Assembly (NCBI GenBank): GCA_026985435.1
Contig: JALSQL010000150.1
Coordinates: forward strand, 1 to 7,119
DNA length: 7,119 nt
Origin: Acidilobaceae archaeon
GTDB taxonomy: Archaea > Thermoproteota > Thermoprotei_A > Sulfolobales > Acidilobaceae
Direction of reading: 5' to 3'
Shown piece by piece: positions 1 to 4,804 of the stretch. Made by a program: the position numbers and the translations under genes. The notes beneath the pieces are model-generated. The model was not told the DNA's origin and made no database searches. It saw nothing but the letters and a program-made list of their open reading frames with translations. How positions within the stretch are numbered: the first letter of the stretch is position 1; each line of letters starts with the position of its first letter.

Positions 1-93
1 CAGAGGCATAACCCCGCCAGCCCTAAGAGTCAGGCTCAGGTGCAGGGCGGGCAGCCTAGCCCCGACTCCAAAGCAGGCGAGGCGGAGACGTAG
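1..93 (+). CDS. Possible C-terminal end of a gene entering from the left edge
   Basis: Frame 1 is open from the window edge to a TAG at 91-93, giving 30 codons. The peptide is hydrophilic and rich in Gln, Ser, Pro and Ala, as a disordered tail would be. Its third codon positions are mostly G or C, as in the chromosomal genes here, and local GC is about 67 %, falling to about 42 % just after the stop. A second frame (from base 2 to a TAG at 194-196) is also open but is very Arg-rich and lacks the GC3 bias. If real, this is the last gene before int(N) inside the integrated element. No family is recognised and the frame may be open by chance. Confidence 0.25.
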   Translation, partial: QRHNPASPKSQAQVQGGQPSPDSKAGEAET

Positions 94-246
94 TCAACCG
101 TTAACTACGGTCCACACGTGGAATCCTAGAGTGTCTGTTTTCCTTCGACCAAAGTGTTTCCTGGATCCCTTCTATATTGTCGACGGCAGAGCGTAGTTAG
201 GTTATCTACGGGCTAACTCCCTATAAGGGTAGAGGGCGACCGTACC
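94..246. other. Non-coding leader region upstream of int(N), with short inverted repeats
   Basis: No convincing gene is seen on either strand. The stretch is AT-rich compared with the chromosome (about 42 % GC in 121-180). It contains a 6-bp inverted repeat, CGTAGT (89-94) with ACTACG (104-109), and another, AGTTAG (195-200) with CTAACT (213-218), the second ending 2 bp before the TATA-like box. The 8-mer CGTAGTTA occurs at 192-199, at 294-301 and inverted at 102-109. These could be regulator or recombinase-arm sites; that is inference. Confidence 0.4.
221..228 (+). promoter_or_regulatory. TATA-like box for int(N)
   Basis: CTATAAGG lies with its centre about 23 bp before the ATG at 247. An archaeal transcript would begin near 247-252, so the first ATG would be leaderless or just missed. 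The second in-frame ATG (286) would then have a leader of about 35 nt with a GGGGAGA ribosome-binding-like run at 274-280. Confidence 0.45.
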
Positions 247-427
247 ATGACTAGACGGTCGACTGGTGAAGTCGGGGAGACTATCATGGGCTACGTAGTT
301 AAGCGGATCAAGGGCCGGTTGTATGTGTACGAGCAATACCGTAGGGATGGCAGGGTGATTGCCAAGTACGTCGGGCCGCTAGAGCGGATCATCGAAGAGT
401 GGAAGACCCTCAGGGACATGGGGTTGA

Positions 428-441
428 GGGGCCAGGGCCCC
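428..441. repeat. GC-rich palindrome next to the tRNA 3' end
   Basis: GGGGCC (428-433) and GGCCCC (436-441) form a perfect inverted repeat with a 2-bp centre. It ends 3 bp from the CCA of the minus-strand tRNA. In RNA it could fold just downstream of the tRNA, or it could mark a recombinase site at the integration junction. There is no T-run, so a classical terminator is not supported. Confidence 0.4.
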
Positions 442-444
442 GAG

Positions 445-490
445 TGGTGGGCCCGGGGGGATTTGAACCCCCGACCGCCCGGTTATCAGC
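445..490. other. Presumed attachment site (att) of the integrated element
   Basis: The 3' half of tRNA-Ile, from the anticodon loop to the encoded CCA, is where int(N) enters the tRNA. In SSV-type elements the recombination core is this tRNA 3' half, duplicated at the far end of the element ahead of int(C). The second copy is not in the window, so the right-hand limit is approximate. It is placed near the anticodon loop (483-489) by analogy, not observed. Confidence 0.5.
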
Positions 491-521
491 CGGGCGCTCT
501 ACCGGGCTGAGCTACGGGCCC
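445..521 (-). tRNA. tRNA-Ile (anticodon GAU), CCA encoded
   Basis: On the minus strand every arm pairs: acceptor 515-521 with 449-455 (GGGCCCG/CGGGCCC), D-stem 509-512 with 496-499 (GCTC/GAGC), anticodon stem 490-494 with 478-482 (CCCGG/CCGGG), and T-stem 468-472 with 456-460. The T-loop reads TTCAAAT. The anticodon loop at 483-489 reads CTGATAA, so the anticodon is GAT (Ile). The discriminator is A (448), as expected for Ile, and CCA is genomically encoded (445-447). There is no intron. The gene remains complete although an element has apparently integrated in its 3' half, as happens when the element carries a matching copy of that half. Confidence 0.97.
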
Positions 522-582
522 TCCGGCCCTTTGGCTGTGGACCGGCTCTCTTGCCCCTGGCTTTGGTGGCTGGTTAGGTTGG

Positions 583-590
583 ATTTAATT
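583..590 (-). promoter_or_regulatory. TATA-like box, probably for tRNA-Ile
   Basis: AATTAAAT on the minus strand is the only AT-rich octamer between the upstream gene's stop (613) and the tRNA. It predicts transcription starting near 560, about 40 nt before the mature 5' end, leaving a leader for RNase P. It lies beyond the upstream stop codon, so the tRNA is probably transcribed on its own. Confidence 0.45.
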
Positions 591-612
591 GTGTTGCGCC
601 GCCTCTAGCCCT

Positions 613-1524
613 CTAGCTTTTGGCCCCCGTGCTGCTCATGTTGTGGTAGTGTAGCTCCTCGTCTATCTGGCGTTTGATCCTGTATCTCGTGTCAACGTCG
701 ACGTCGAGCACGCTGTCGAGGAGGTTCTGGGGCGCGTCGAGCTGGCCCTTCAGGGCCATCTTGACTATGGCCTTGTACGCTACGTAGTCGACGTAGGCCT
801 GCGGCGCCCCCTTCAGGTGGGCCCTCGCTATCTCGCGGGCTATGGTGTAGATTAGGCGGGCCTCCTCCTCGCTCTCCGCGACTATCCTCTCCCCGTCGCC
901 CCTGGAGGCGGCCTCGTACAGGGTGGCGAGGGTATCCTCGCTCAGTATGACCAGCAGGGTGCCGTCCCCGGCGCGGGCCACCGCTATTTCCTCGTCGAAG
1001 TCCTCCTCGGCAACCTGGTATACCTCCTCGCCGTAGTTCTCGGGGTAGACATAGTATATCAGGCCGTCGTCGTGGACGGCAACGTAGACCCTAACCCTCC
1101 CACCAGCTATCTCCCGGGCCAGGCCGCTCGCCAGCCCCCACGCCAGCAGGGCGGCGTCCCCGATATCCATCTGGGCGTGGAGGCCGGGGGCCGGGGGCTC
1201 CTCCGCGATGCCCGCGAGATCCTCGAGCACCTCAGGGGCGCCCTGAGGCTCCGGCGGCTCCCCGGGGGCCCCGCCTCCCTCGAGCCCCCACACGGCGCGG
1301 GCGGCCCGGGAGACGAGGGAGCCGAGGATCCTGGGGGTGAGGGCGTAGAGTGCGGCCCACGAGGCGGCGAGCACTAGCCCCACCAGGGGTGGGGGGATCC
1401 TGCTGGAGAGGAGCGCCAGGGGCGGCGCCACGAGAGCCACGACTCCGAGGAGAGAGAGTAGGGCGCGGCTCCTCCTCGTCAGCTCGAACGCGGGCCTAGC
1501 CAGTAGCGCCACCCCACCCCCCAT
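613..1524 (-). CDS. Membrane-anchored protein of unknown function (two N-terminal helices)
   Basis: I do not recognise this 303-residue protein. Two hydrophobic segments at about 21-41 and 45-68 form a helical hairpin joined by a short SRIPPP turn. A Gly/Pro/Glu-rich linker follows (about 82-113), then a soluble domain (about 115-303). The soluble part opens with strand-like RVRVYVAV (143-150) and LIYYVY (155-160), then an acidic stretch (EEDFDEE, 173-179), and ends with helical, charged segments around ARLIYTIAREIARAHLK. No catalytic motif is evident. The ATG at 1522-1524 has TAGGAG (GGAG at 1533-1536) about 8 nt upstream and a TATA-like box further up; GTG codon 5 is an alternative start. 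The gene is divergent from surE. Codon use matches the chromosome, so it looks native and probably lineage-specific. Confidence 0.85.
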   Translation of the reverse strand: MGGGVALLARPAFELTRRSRALLSLLGVVALVAPPLALLSSRIPPPLVGLVLAASWAALYALTPRILGSLVSRAARAVWGLEGGGAPGEPPEPQGAPEVLEDLAGIAEEPPAPGLHAQMDIGDAALLAWGLASGLAREIAGGRVRVYVAVHDDGLIYYVYPENYGEEVYQVAEEDFDEEIAVARAGDGTLLVILSEDTLATLYEAASRGDGERIVAESEEEARLIYTIAREIARAHLKGAPQAYVDYVAYKAIVKMALKGQLDAPQNLLDSVLDVDVDTRYRIKRQIDEELHYHNMSSTGAKS

Positions 1525-1560
1525 CCGGGGGGCTCCTAGGGGGCCGCTAGGTGCCCGGGA

Positions 1561-1568
1561 GTTTTAAC
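1561..1568 (-). promoter_or_regulatory. TATA-like box for the 303-residue membrane protein
   Basis: GTTAAAAC on the minus strand is centred about 40 bp before the ATG. It predicts a start near 1538 and a leader of about 14 nt that would still contain GGAG (1533-1536). Confidence 0.5.
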
Positions 1569-1725
1569 GTCTACCACCCAGACGCCCCCCGCCTAGGGCG
1601 CCTAGGGGCGCTGGCGGGGGGGTCGGCCGGTGGCTGGAGCCGCGGCACCAGCGCATCGCCGGGGCGGCTCCGCCGTATAGCCCGGTCCCCATAGCCCCCC
1701 CGGCCCGGTGGTTTGGTGTCGCAGC

Positions 1726-1733
1726 GTTTAAGC
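1726..1733 (+). promoter_or_regulatory. TATA-like box for surE
   Basis: GTTTAAGC in a very GC-rich setting predicts a transcript start near 1755. The short leader would carry GGGGTG (1761-1766), 7 nt before the GTG start at 1774. With the box at 1561-1568 it makes the 1525-1773 gap a divergent promoter region. The remaining bases between the boxes hold only GC-rich sequence and a small tandem GCCTAGGG pair (1591-1598, 1600-1607). Confidence 0.5.
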
Positions 1734-1773
1734 TGGCTGCCTCGCTGGGGGCGGCCGCTGGGGGTGCGGGCTC

Positions 1774-2580
1774 GTGGGTGTGGTCCTCGCCACCAACGAC
1801 GACGGCATAGGGGCGCCGGGGCTTAGGGCTCTGGTCGAGGAGCTGGCCAGGGAGGGCCACGAGGTCTACGTGGTGGCGCCGCGGGGCCCGGAGAGCGGCA
1901 CGGGCAAGGCGCTCCGCTTCCCGGCAGCATACGGGGGCGCCCACCTGAGCCACGCCCGGGAGGCGTGGTGGGTAGACTCCACCCCGGCGGGGGCGGTCTT
2001 CGCGGGGCTCAGGGTCCTGCTCCCCAGGCGGCCCGATGTCGTGGTGTCGGGGGTGAACAGGGGGCCCAACATGGGGTTGGAGGACTTCTTCACGAGCGGC
2101 ACCATAGGGGCCGCCGTGGAGGCCGCGCTTCAGGGCGTGCCCGGCATAGCGGTGAGCCTCGCGACAGACGCCGGCCTAGAGCCGGGCGACTACAGGGTGG
2201 CAGCCCGCCTCGCCTCCAGGCTGGCAAGCCTCGTCGCCGCCGGGGGGCCGCCGAGGGGGGCCCGGGTGCTCGTACTGAACGTCCCCGAGGGCACGCCGAG
2301 GGGGGTCAGGGTTGCTAGGATGGCGTGGAACAACTACCGCATAGAGGTGAGGGCTGAGGGCCGCTCGCTGGCTCCGGTGAGGCACGGCTACAGGAGCAGG
2401 TACTGGGACGCCAGGGAGGGGAGCGACGTCCAGGCCGTGCTCTCGGGCTACGCCTCCCTCACGCCCGTCTGCCTCGAGAGCCTGGCATCCCCGCCCCCGG
2501 GGGCCGCTGGCTGGGCTGCCGCGGCGGCGAGGGAGCTGGAGGGCGCGCTGGCCCTAGGGGCCGCTAGGCCTCGAGGGTGA
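1774..2580 (+). CDS. surE: 5'/3'-nucleotidase SurE
   Basis: SurE is a cytoplasmic metal-dependent phosphatase that removes phosphate from nucleoside 5'- and 3'-monophosphates. The 268 residues are the usual length. The N-terminal signature TNDDGIGAPG gives D9 and D10, S41 lies in ESGTG, and N95 lies in VVSGVNRGPNMG. These four align with the divalent-metal ligands known from the Thermotoga enzyme (two Asp, one Ser, one Asn). The family segments STPAGAVFAGL (69-79) and FFTSGTIGAAVEAAL (105-119) also fit. The GTG start is supported by the nearby ribosome binding site and by the NDDG motif beginning at residue 8, as is normal. The gene is divergent from the membrane protein and its last 17 bp overlap the 3' end of the minus-strand hydrolase. 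It has no visible operon partner. Confidence 0.96.
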   Translation: MGVVLATNDDGIGAPGLRALVEELAREGHEVYVVAPRGPESGTGKALRFPAAYGGAHLSHAREAWWVDSTPAGAVFAGLRVLLPRRPDVVVSGVNRGPNMGLEDFFTSGTIGAAVEAALQGVPGIAVSLATDAGLEPGDYRVAARLASRLASLVAAGGPPRGARVLVLNVPEGTPRGVRVARMAWNNYRIEVRAEGRSLAPVRHGYRSRYWDAREGSDVQAVLSGYASLTPVCLESLASPPPGAAGWAAAAARELEGALALGAARPRG

Positions 2581-3418
2581 ACCCCACGCCCCCCAGCCTG
2601 TAGGCGCCGCCGAGGGCCTCGGCCAGGGGCGCCTGCGCCAGGGGGCCGGTGCAGTGCATGGCGGCGACGGCGCCGGGCTTCTTGGACTTCAGGTAGGCCA
2701 CGACCTCCCCGACCCTGCCCGGCGGGGCTCCGAGCAGGTGCAGGCCCCCCACGAGCGCGTGGAGCCCCTCCTCCCCGGAGAGCTCGAGGCCGTACTCCAC
2801 AATGTTCTCGACGCCCGCGTGCCCGCAGCCGGTGACCGCCACCAGGCCCCCCTCCACCCTAGCGTAGAGGGCCATGTCGTCTAGCATCTCGTCCTCAACC
2901 AGCCGGCCGCCCTCGAGGCGGAGCATGCCCCAGGCGTGGCTCGGCCCCCACTCCCTCGGAATCTCCCCCGAAACGGTCAGGGTGTCGGTTAGCTCGACGG
3001 GGCCCCTCACCAGCAGGAAGCGGGCCCCCAGCTCCTCGAGCTCCCGCCTCCCATGGGGGAGCCCGATGTCCCTCAGGACCCCGCCCAGCAGGCGTAGCCG
3101 GGCGTAGGCTGGCTCGAAGAGGCGCTCGTGCGCCACCACCGTAACAGGCCTCCCACCCCGCAGCTCCAGGAGCCTCCTCAGGCCGCCTGTGTGGTCGTAG
3201 TGCCTGTGGCTGAGAACCACGAAGTCTATAGTGGAGGGGTCGACGCCCAGGGCTGCGAGGTTACGCTCGAGCGCCAGCCCCGAGCTGCCCGTGTCGAATA
3301 GGACCCTCACACCGCTCCGCAGGTCCTCCACGAGGGCGGAGAAGCCGTACTCGGGGAGGAGCCTCGTGGGGAGCGGGGCTGAGTTGTCGACTAGAACCCT
3401 GACACGCAGAGAGGCCAA
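2564..3418 (-). CDS. Metallo-beta-lactamase-fold hydrolase, COG1237 (MJ0301-like) type
   Basis: This 284-residue protein has the binuclear-metal motif SHRHYDHTGG (H71, H73, D75, H76), preceded by the strand-turn FDTG (41-44). Later ligands are likely H200 in TGCGHAG and H255 in MHCTG; GGLHL (H227) and the DDMALY segment (180-185) are typical of the COG1237 branch. Members are often annotated as 7,8-dihydropterin-6-methyl-4-(beta-D-ribofuranosyl)aminobenzene-5'-phosphate synthase after work on the Methanocaldococcus protein MJ0301, a methanopterin-related reaction. Whether that substrate applies in a crenarchaeote is unknown, so only a metal-dependent hydrolase is supported. The start is TTG (3416-3418) with GGTGG (3426-3430) 7 nt upstream. 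No signal peptide is seen, so it is cytoplasmic. It is convergent with surE and leaves no room for a separate terminator. Confidence 0.9.
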   Translation of the reverse strand: MASLRVRVLVDNSAPLPTRLLPEYGFSALVEDLRSGVRVLFDTGSSGLALERNLAALGVDPSTIDFVVLSHRHYDHTGGLRRLLELRGGRPVTVVAHERLFEPAYARLRLLGGVLRDIGLPHGRRELEELGARFLLVRGPVELTDTLTVSGEIPREWGPSHAWGMLRLEGGRLVEDEMLDDMALYARVEGGLVAVTGCGHAGVENIVEYGLELSGEEGLHALVGGLHLLGAPPGRVGEVVAYLKSKKPGAVAAMHCTGPLAQAPLAEALGGAYRLGGVGFTLEA

Positions 3419-3452
3419 GAGGGCGCCACCGCGCGACCAGGGGGCTGTCCCA

Positions 3453-3462
3453 GTTTTAATAT
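3453..3462 (-). promoter_or_regulatory. TATA-like box for the MBL-fold hydrolase
   Basis: ATTAAAAC lies within the AT-rich run 3453-3463 and is centred about 40 bp before the TTG start. It predicts a leader of about 14 nt containing GGTGG. A second AT-rich run, GATTTTTAAT (3482-3491), could serve the same gene with a longer leader. Such boxes are nearly symmetrical, so a plus-strand transcript from here cannot be excluded. Confidence 0.45.
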
Positions 3463-3463
3463 C

Positions 3464-3836
3464 TTCCGAATTACTTCTAACGATTTTTAATGCCTAAGCC
3501 TCTCATTGCCGCGAGTGCTGCGCTACTAGCCCAGGGCTACGCTGCGAGGCTTTGGATTAGACCTAGACATATGCGTGTTCAGGGTACCGCCAGCAAGCTA
3601 CACCGCCACGGTAGATGGGATAAACTCTACGGTGGCAATAGACTAGCGGGGGCTACACGCGGGAATACACTACAGGACGCCACGGGGACAACTATTACCG
3701 GGGACACGGTGCTGAGGATAACCATACAAGCACTAAACCTGTCCAAGGTTCCCGTACCTTTTCAGCAGCCCTCTAAGCCTAACCGTGTTCCCCGCGAGCC
3801 CCGCCAGCCTAGCGATAAGCTTCACACACCCCACTA
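3464..3836. other. Low-GC stretch without a convincing gene
   Basis: GC here is about 50-55 % in the 60-base lines I counted, far below surE. A 116-codon plus-strand frame (3490-3840) begins with ATG but has no ribosome binding site, and its low-complexity basic product has no recognisable domain, so I do not call it. On the minus strand, 3733-3834 (GTG to TAG) encodes a short basic helical peptide containing KLIARLAGLAG and RLRGLLKRYG. This may be the out-of-frame tail of the fragment at 3837-4079. A hairpin-forming inverted repeat lies at 3605-3636. The stretch looks like decayed or acquired DNA. Confidence 0.5.
3605..3636. repeat. Inverted repeat, potential hairpin
   Basis: GCCACGGTAGA (3605-3615) and TCTACGGTGGC (3626-3636) are complementary at 10 of 11 positions, with one G-G mismatch in the middle and a 10-nt loop, TGGGATAAAC. 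In RNA from either strand it would form a stable stem. It is not followed by a T-run. It could be a structured RNA element, a protein site or a remnant of a mobile element; no known RNA family is recognised. Confidence 0.5.
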
Positions 3837-4079
3837 CTAGCTTGAACCTCGTGCATCTTCCACCTTTGACAGCCGTATTGTATCTGTGCTCCTCTCTACC
3901 AGCACGTATCTCCTAGACACGCCTGCCAGCGGGGAGCCCCCACAAGCATCTTGCGCAGCCTGGCACACTCCTATACTTGGCGGCGCCCCCCAGATGACGA
4001 GGTAGCGTATAGACCTCCAAGGCAGCTCTATGCCAGACGCTATGAGCACCGTGGCCAGAGCAGCGGCGGGGGCACTCAT
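3837..4079 (-). pseudogene. Possible fragment of an SF2 helicase C-terminal domain
   Basis: The frame encodes 80 residues from ATG 4079. Residues 8-36 (ATVLIASGIELP, then IRYLVIWGAPPS) resemble the motif V region of superfamily 2 helicases (VLVAT...GIDVPNVRYVI, as in RecQ-like proteins). The following QAAQDACGG sits where motif VI (QxxGRAGR) would be, but without the arginines. RRYVLVE would be the next strand. No Walker A or DEAD/DEAH part exists upstream: the frame is closed by a TAG just before the ATG, and the nucleotidyltransferase gene lies beyond on the other strand. The frame ends at a TAG at 3837-3839, while another minus frame stays open to 3733, so a frameshift is plausible. Low GC agrees with a decayed acquired gene. 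The resemblance is by eye; it may equally be a random frame or a small orphan gene. Confidence 0.35.
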
Positions 4080-4108
4080 CTAGTTACCGCTCTGATCCCA
4101 TGGTTTGC

Positions 4109-4128
4109 ACTGACATAAACTGACATAA
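4109..4128. repeat. Perfect tandem repeat of ACTGACATAA, possible operator
   Basis: Two exact 10-bp copies lie head to tail (4109-4118, 4119-4128). The second copy overlaps the likely TATA box of the nucleotidyltransferase gene. One helical turn between identical sites suits a DNA-binding dimer or two protomers on the same face. A protein bound here would block TBP, so autoregulation of the downstream pair is a reasonable guess. Confidence 0.45.
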
Positions 4129-4131
4129 TAA
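4124..4131 (+). promoter_or_regulatory. TATA-like box for the nucleotidyltransferase pair
   Basis: CATAATAA predicts a transcript start near 4153, upstream of ATG 4169 by about 15 nt. A second box, ATTATATG (4164-4171), would instead start the transcript near 4193 and favour the TTG at 4205. The choice affects only the first 12-23 residues of the protein. Confidence 0.4.
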
Positions 4132-4168
4132 GCCTTTGGCGGGCGGCAGGACAGGGCGCAACCATTAT

Positions 4169-4804
4169 ATGCGTTGGGCAGAAAAGGGGTGGTGGGATGG
4201 GAGGTTGCGCGGGAGCCTAGAGGATACTCTGAAGAGTATATGGAGAGTGCTAGAATCGCTGGGCTACCGGCCAGTAGTAGTCGGCACTTATGCGCTGATA
4301 CTCCAGGGCTGGCTCCCCCACGACTACCTCTATGAGACGAAGGACGTGGACTTGTATGTGGACAACCCCATAGTGGTGTTCGATGAGCGTGTCGAGGAGG
4401 CGCTCATCTCCAGGGGCCTACCTATGGGGAGATCTGAGGCGGGCAGGCTCTACGTTGAGGCTGCTAAGCCCGTGGAGATAGTGTACCCCGTTCACGGCAT
4501 CTACGTGCCCACGACTCTGCTGGGGCACGTGGTGAGCGTTAGGGGTTTGAGGGTGCTTGAGGGCCACGCCGTCCTCGTCGCTAAGGCCCTTGGCTCCAGC
4601 ATAGAGCACCTGGCGGGCGCCATCCAGCTGATGGGGGTTAGGGTGGACGAGGAACGGCTGCGGAGCCTCCTAGAGGGCGTGGCGGGTGAGGTAGACCCGG
4701 CCGAGTATAGTGTAGCTACGAGGAGGGTCGAGGCGTTCCTAAGGAGATACCGTGCCGCCTCTACTTCGGGGTATGAAGAGGGGGTGATGCAGGGTGAAGG
4801 TTGA
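4169..4804 (+). CDS. Nucleotidyltransferase-fold protein (MNT/AbiEii-like)
   Basis: From ATG 4169 the protein has 211 residues. A leading helix (SLEDTLKSIWRVLESLGY) precedes the strand VVVGTYALILQG, and after an insert (GWLPHDYLYETK) comes DVDLYVDN. This is the usual order of the polymerase-beta-type fold: a G-[GST]-x-A helix start, then the two metal-binding Asp of DxD. VEIVYPV further on may give the third acidic residue. The remaining helical part (VLVAKALGSS, about residues 135-200) resembles the tail of AbiEii-type and stand-alone archaeal nucleotidyltransferases. Such proteins transfer NMP groups to proteins or tRNA and often act in toxin-antitoxin pairs, but the substrate here is unknown. 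Starts at TTG 4136 (222 residues) or TTG 4205 (199 residues) are alternatives. Its 3' end overlaps the next gene by 11 bp, so the two are co-translated. GC is low at the 5' end and near chromosomal at the 3' end. Confidence 0.8.
   Translation: MRWAEKGWWDGRLRGSLEDTLKSIWRVLESLGYRPVVVGTYALILQGWLPHDYLYETKDVDLYVDNPIVVFDERVEEALISRGLPMGRSEAGRLYVEAAKPVEIVYPVHGIYVPTTLLGHVVSVRGLRVLEGHAVLVAKALGSSIEHLAGAIQLMGVRVDEERLRSLLEGVAGEVDPAEYSVATRRVEAFLRRYRAASTSGYEEGVMQGEG
4780..4788 (+). promoter_or_regulatory. Strong ribosome binding site inside the upstream gene
   Basis: GGGGGTGAT matches the 16S anti-Shine-Dalgarno complement (GGAGGTGAT) at eight of nine bases and ends 5 nt before GTG 4794. It fixes that start and indicates coupled translation of the pair. 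Confidence 0.65.

Larger units (their letters stand above)
247..510 (+). pseudogene. int(N): N-terminal fragment of an SSV-type tyrosine recombinase, running into tRNA-Ile
   Basis: This is the N-terminal piece of a fusellovirus-type (SSV) integrase, an enzyme that inserts a circular element into a tRNA gene by recombining inside its own coding sequence. Residues 23-52 carry the motif pair GRLYVY and KYVGPLERI, which matches, from memory, the SSV1 integrase N-terminus (GRYYVY, RYVGPLADV). Residues 67-87 are encoded antisense to the tRNA (445-510) and give the tRNA-derived string LNPRPPGYQPG, comparable to DPPGFEPGTSG in SSV1. The frame ends at a TGA inside the D-arm part of the tRNA. The catalytic domain (Arg, HxxR, Tyr) is absent and would be in int(C), left of the window. 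The start is either ATG 247 or ATG 286 (GYVVKR...). GC is about 53 %, unlike the chromosome. It could be part of a complete element or a leftover fossil; the window cannot decide. Confidence 0.75.

Noticed and set aside
2..196. 64-codon plus frame open from the left edge
   Set aside because: The product is dominated by Arg, Pro and Leu, and the codons lack the local GC3 bias. It crosses the composition change at about 93. Probably open by chance.
1537..1553. CCTAGGGGGCCGCTAGG, nearly repeated at 2553-2568 at the end of surE
   Set aside because: In sequence this rich in G and C, a 16-base match with one gap between two places in 7 kb is expected by chance. There are no other copies and no structure.
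1564..1953. 129-codon minus frame across the divergent promoter region and the start of surE
   Set aside because: It is a GC-rich shadow of surE. The product is Pro/Arg/Ala-rich without a domain, and it would cover both promoters.
3490..3840. 116-codon plus-strand frame starting with ATG
   Set aside because: There is no ribosome binding site, and the product is low in complexity and basic with no recognisable domain. Its GC pattern does not resemble the genes here. A leaderless start from the box at 3453-3463 is possible, so it is left as an outside chance.
3992..4113. ATGACGA and CTGA strings resembling boxes C and D of archaeal C/D sRNA
   Set aside because: The spacing is more than 100 nt against the usual 50-60, there are no inner C'/D' boxes, and box C is imperfect.
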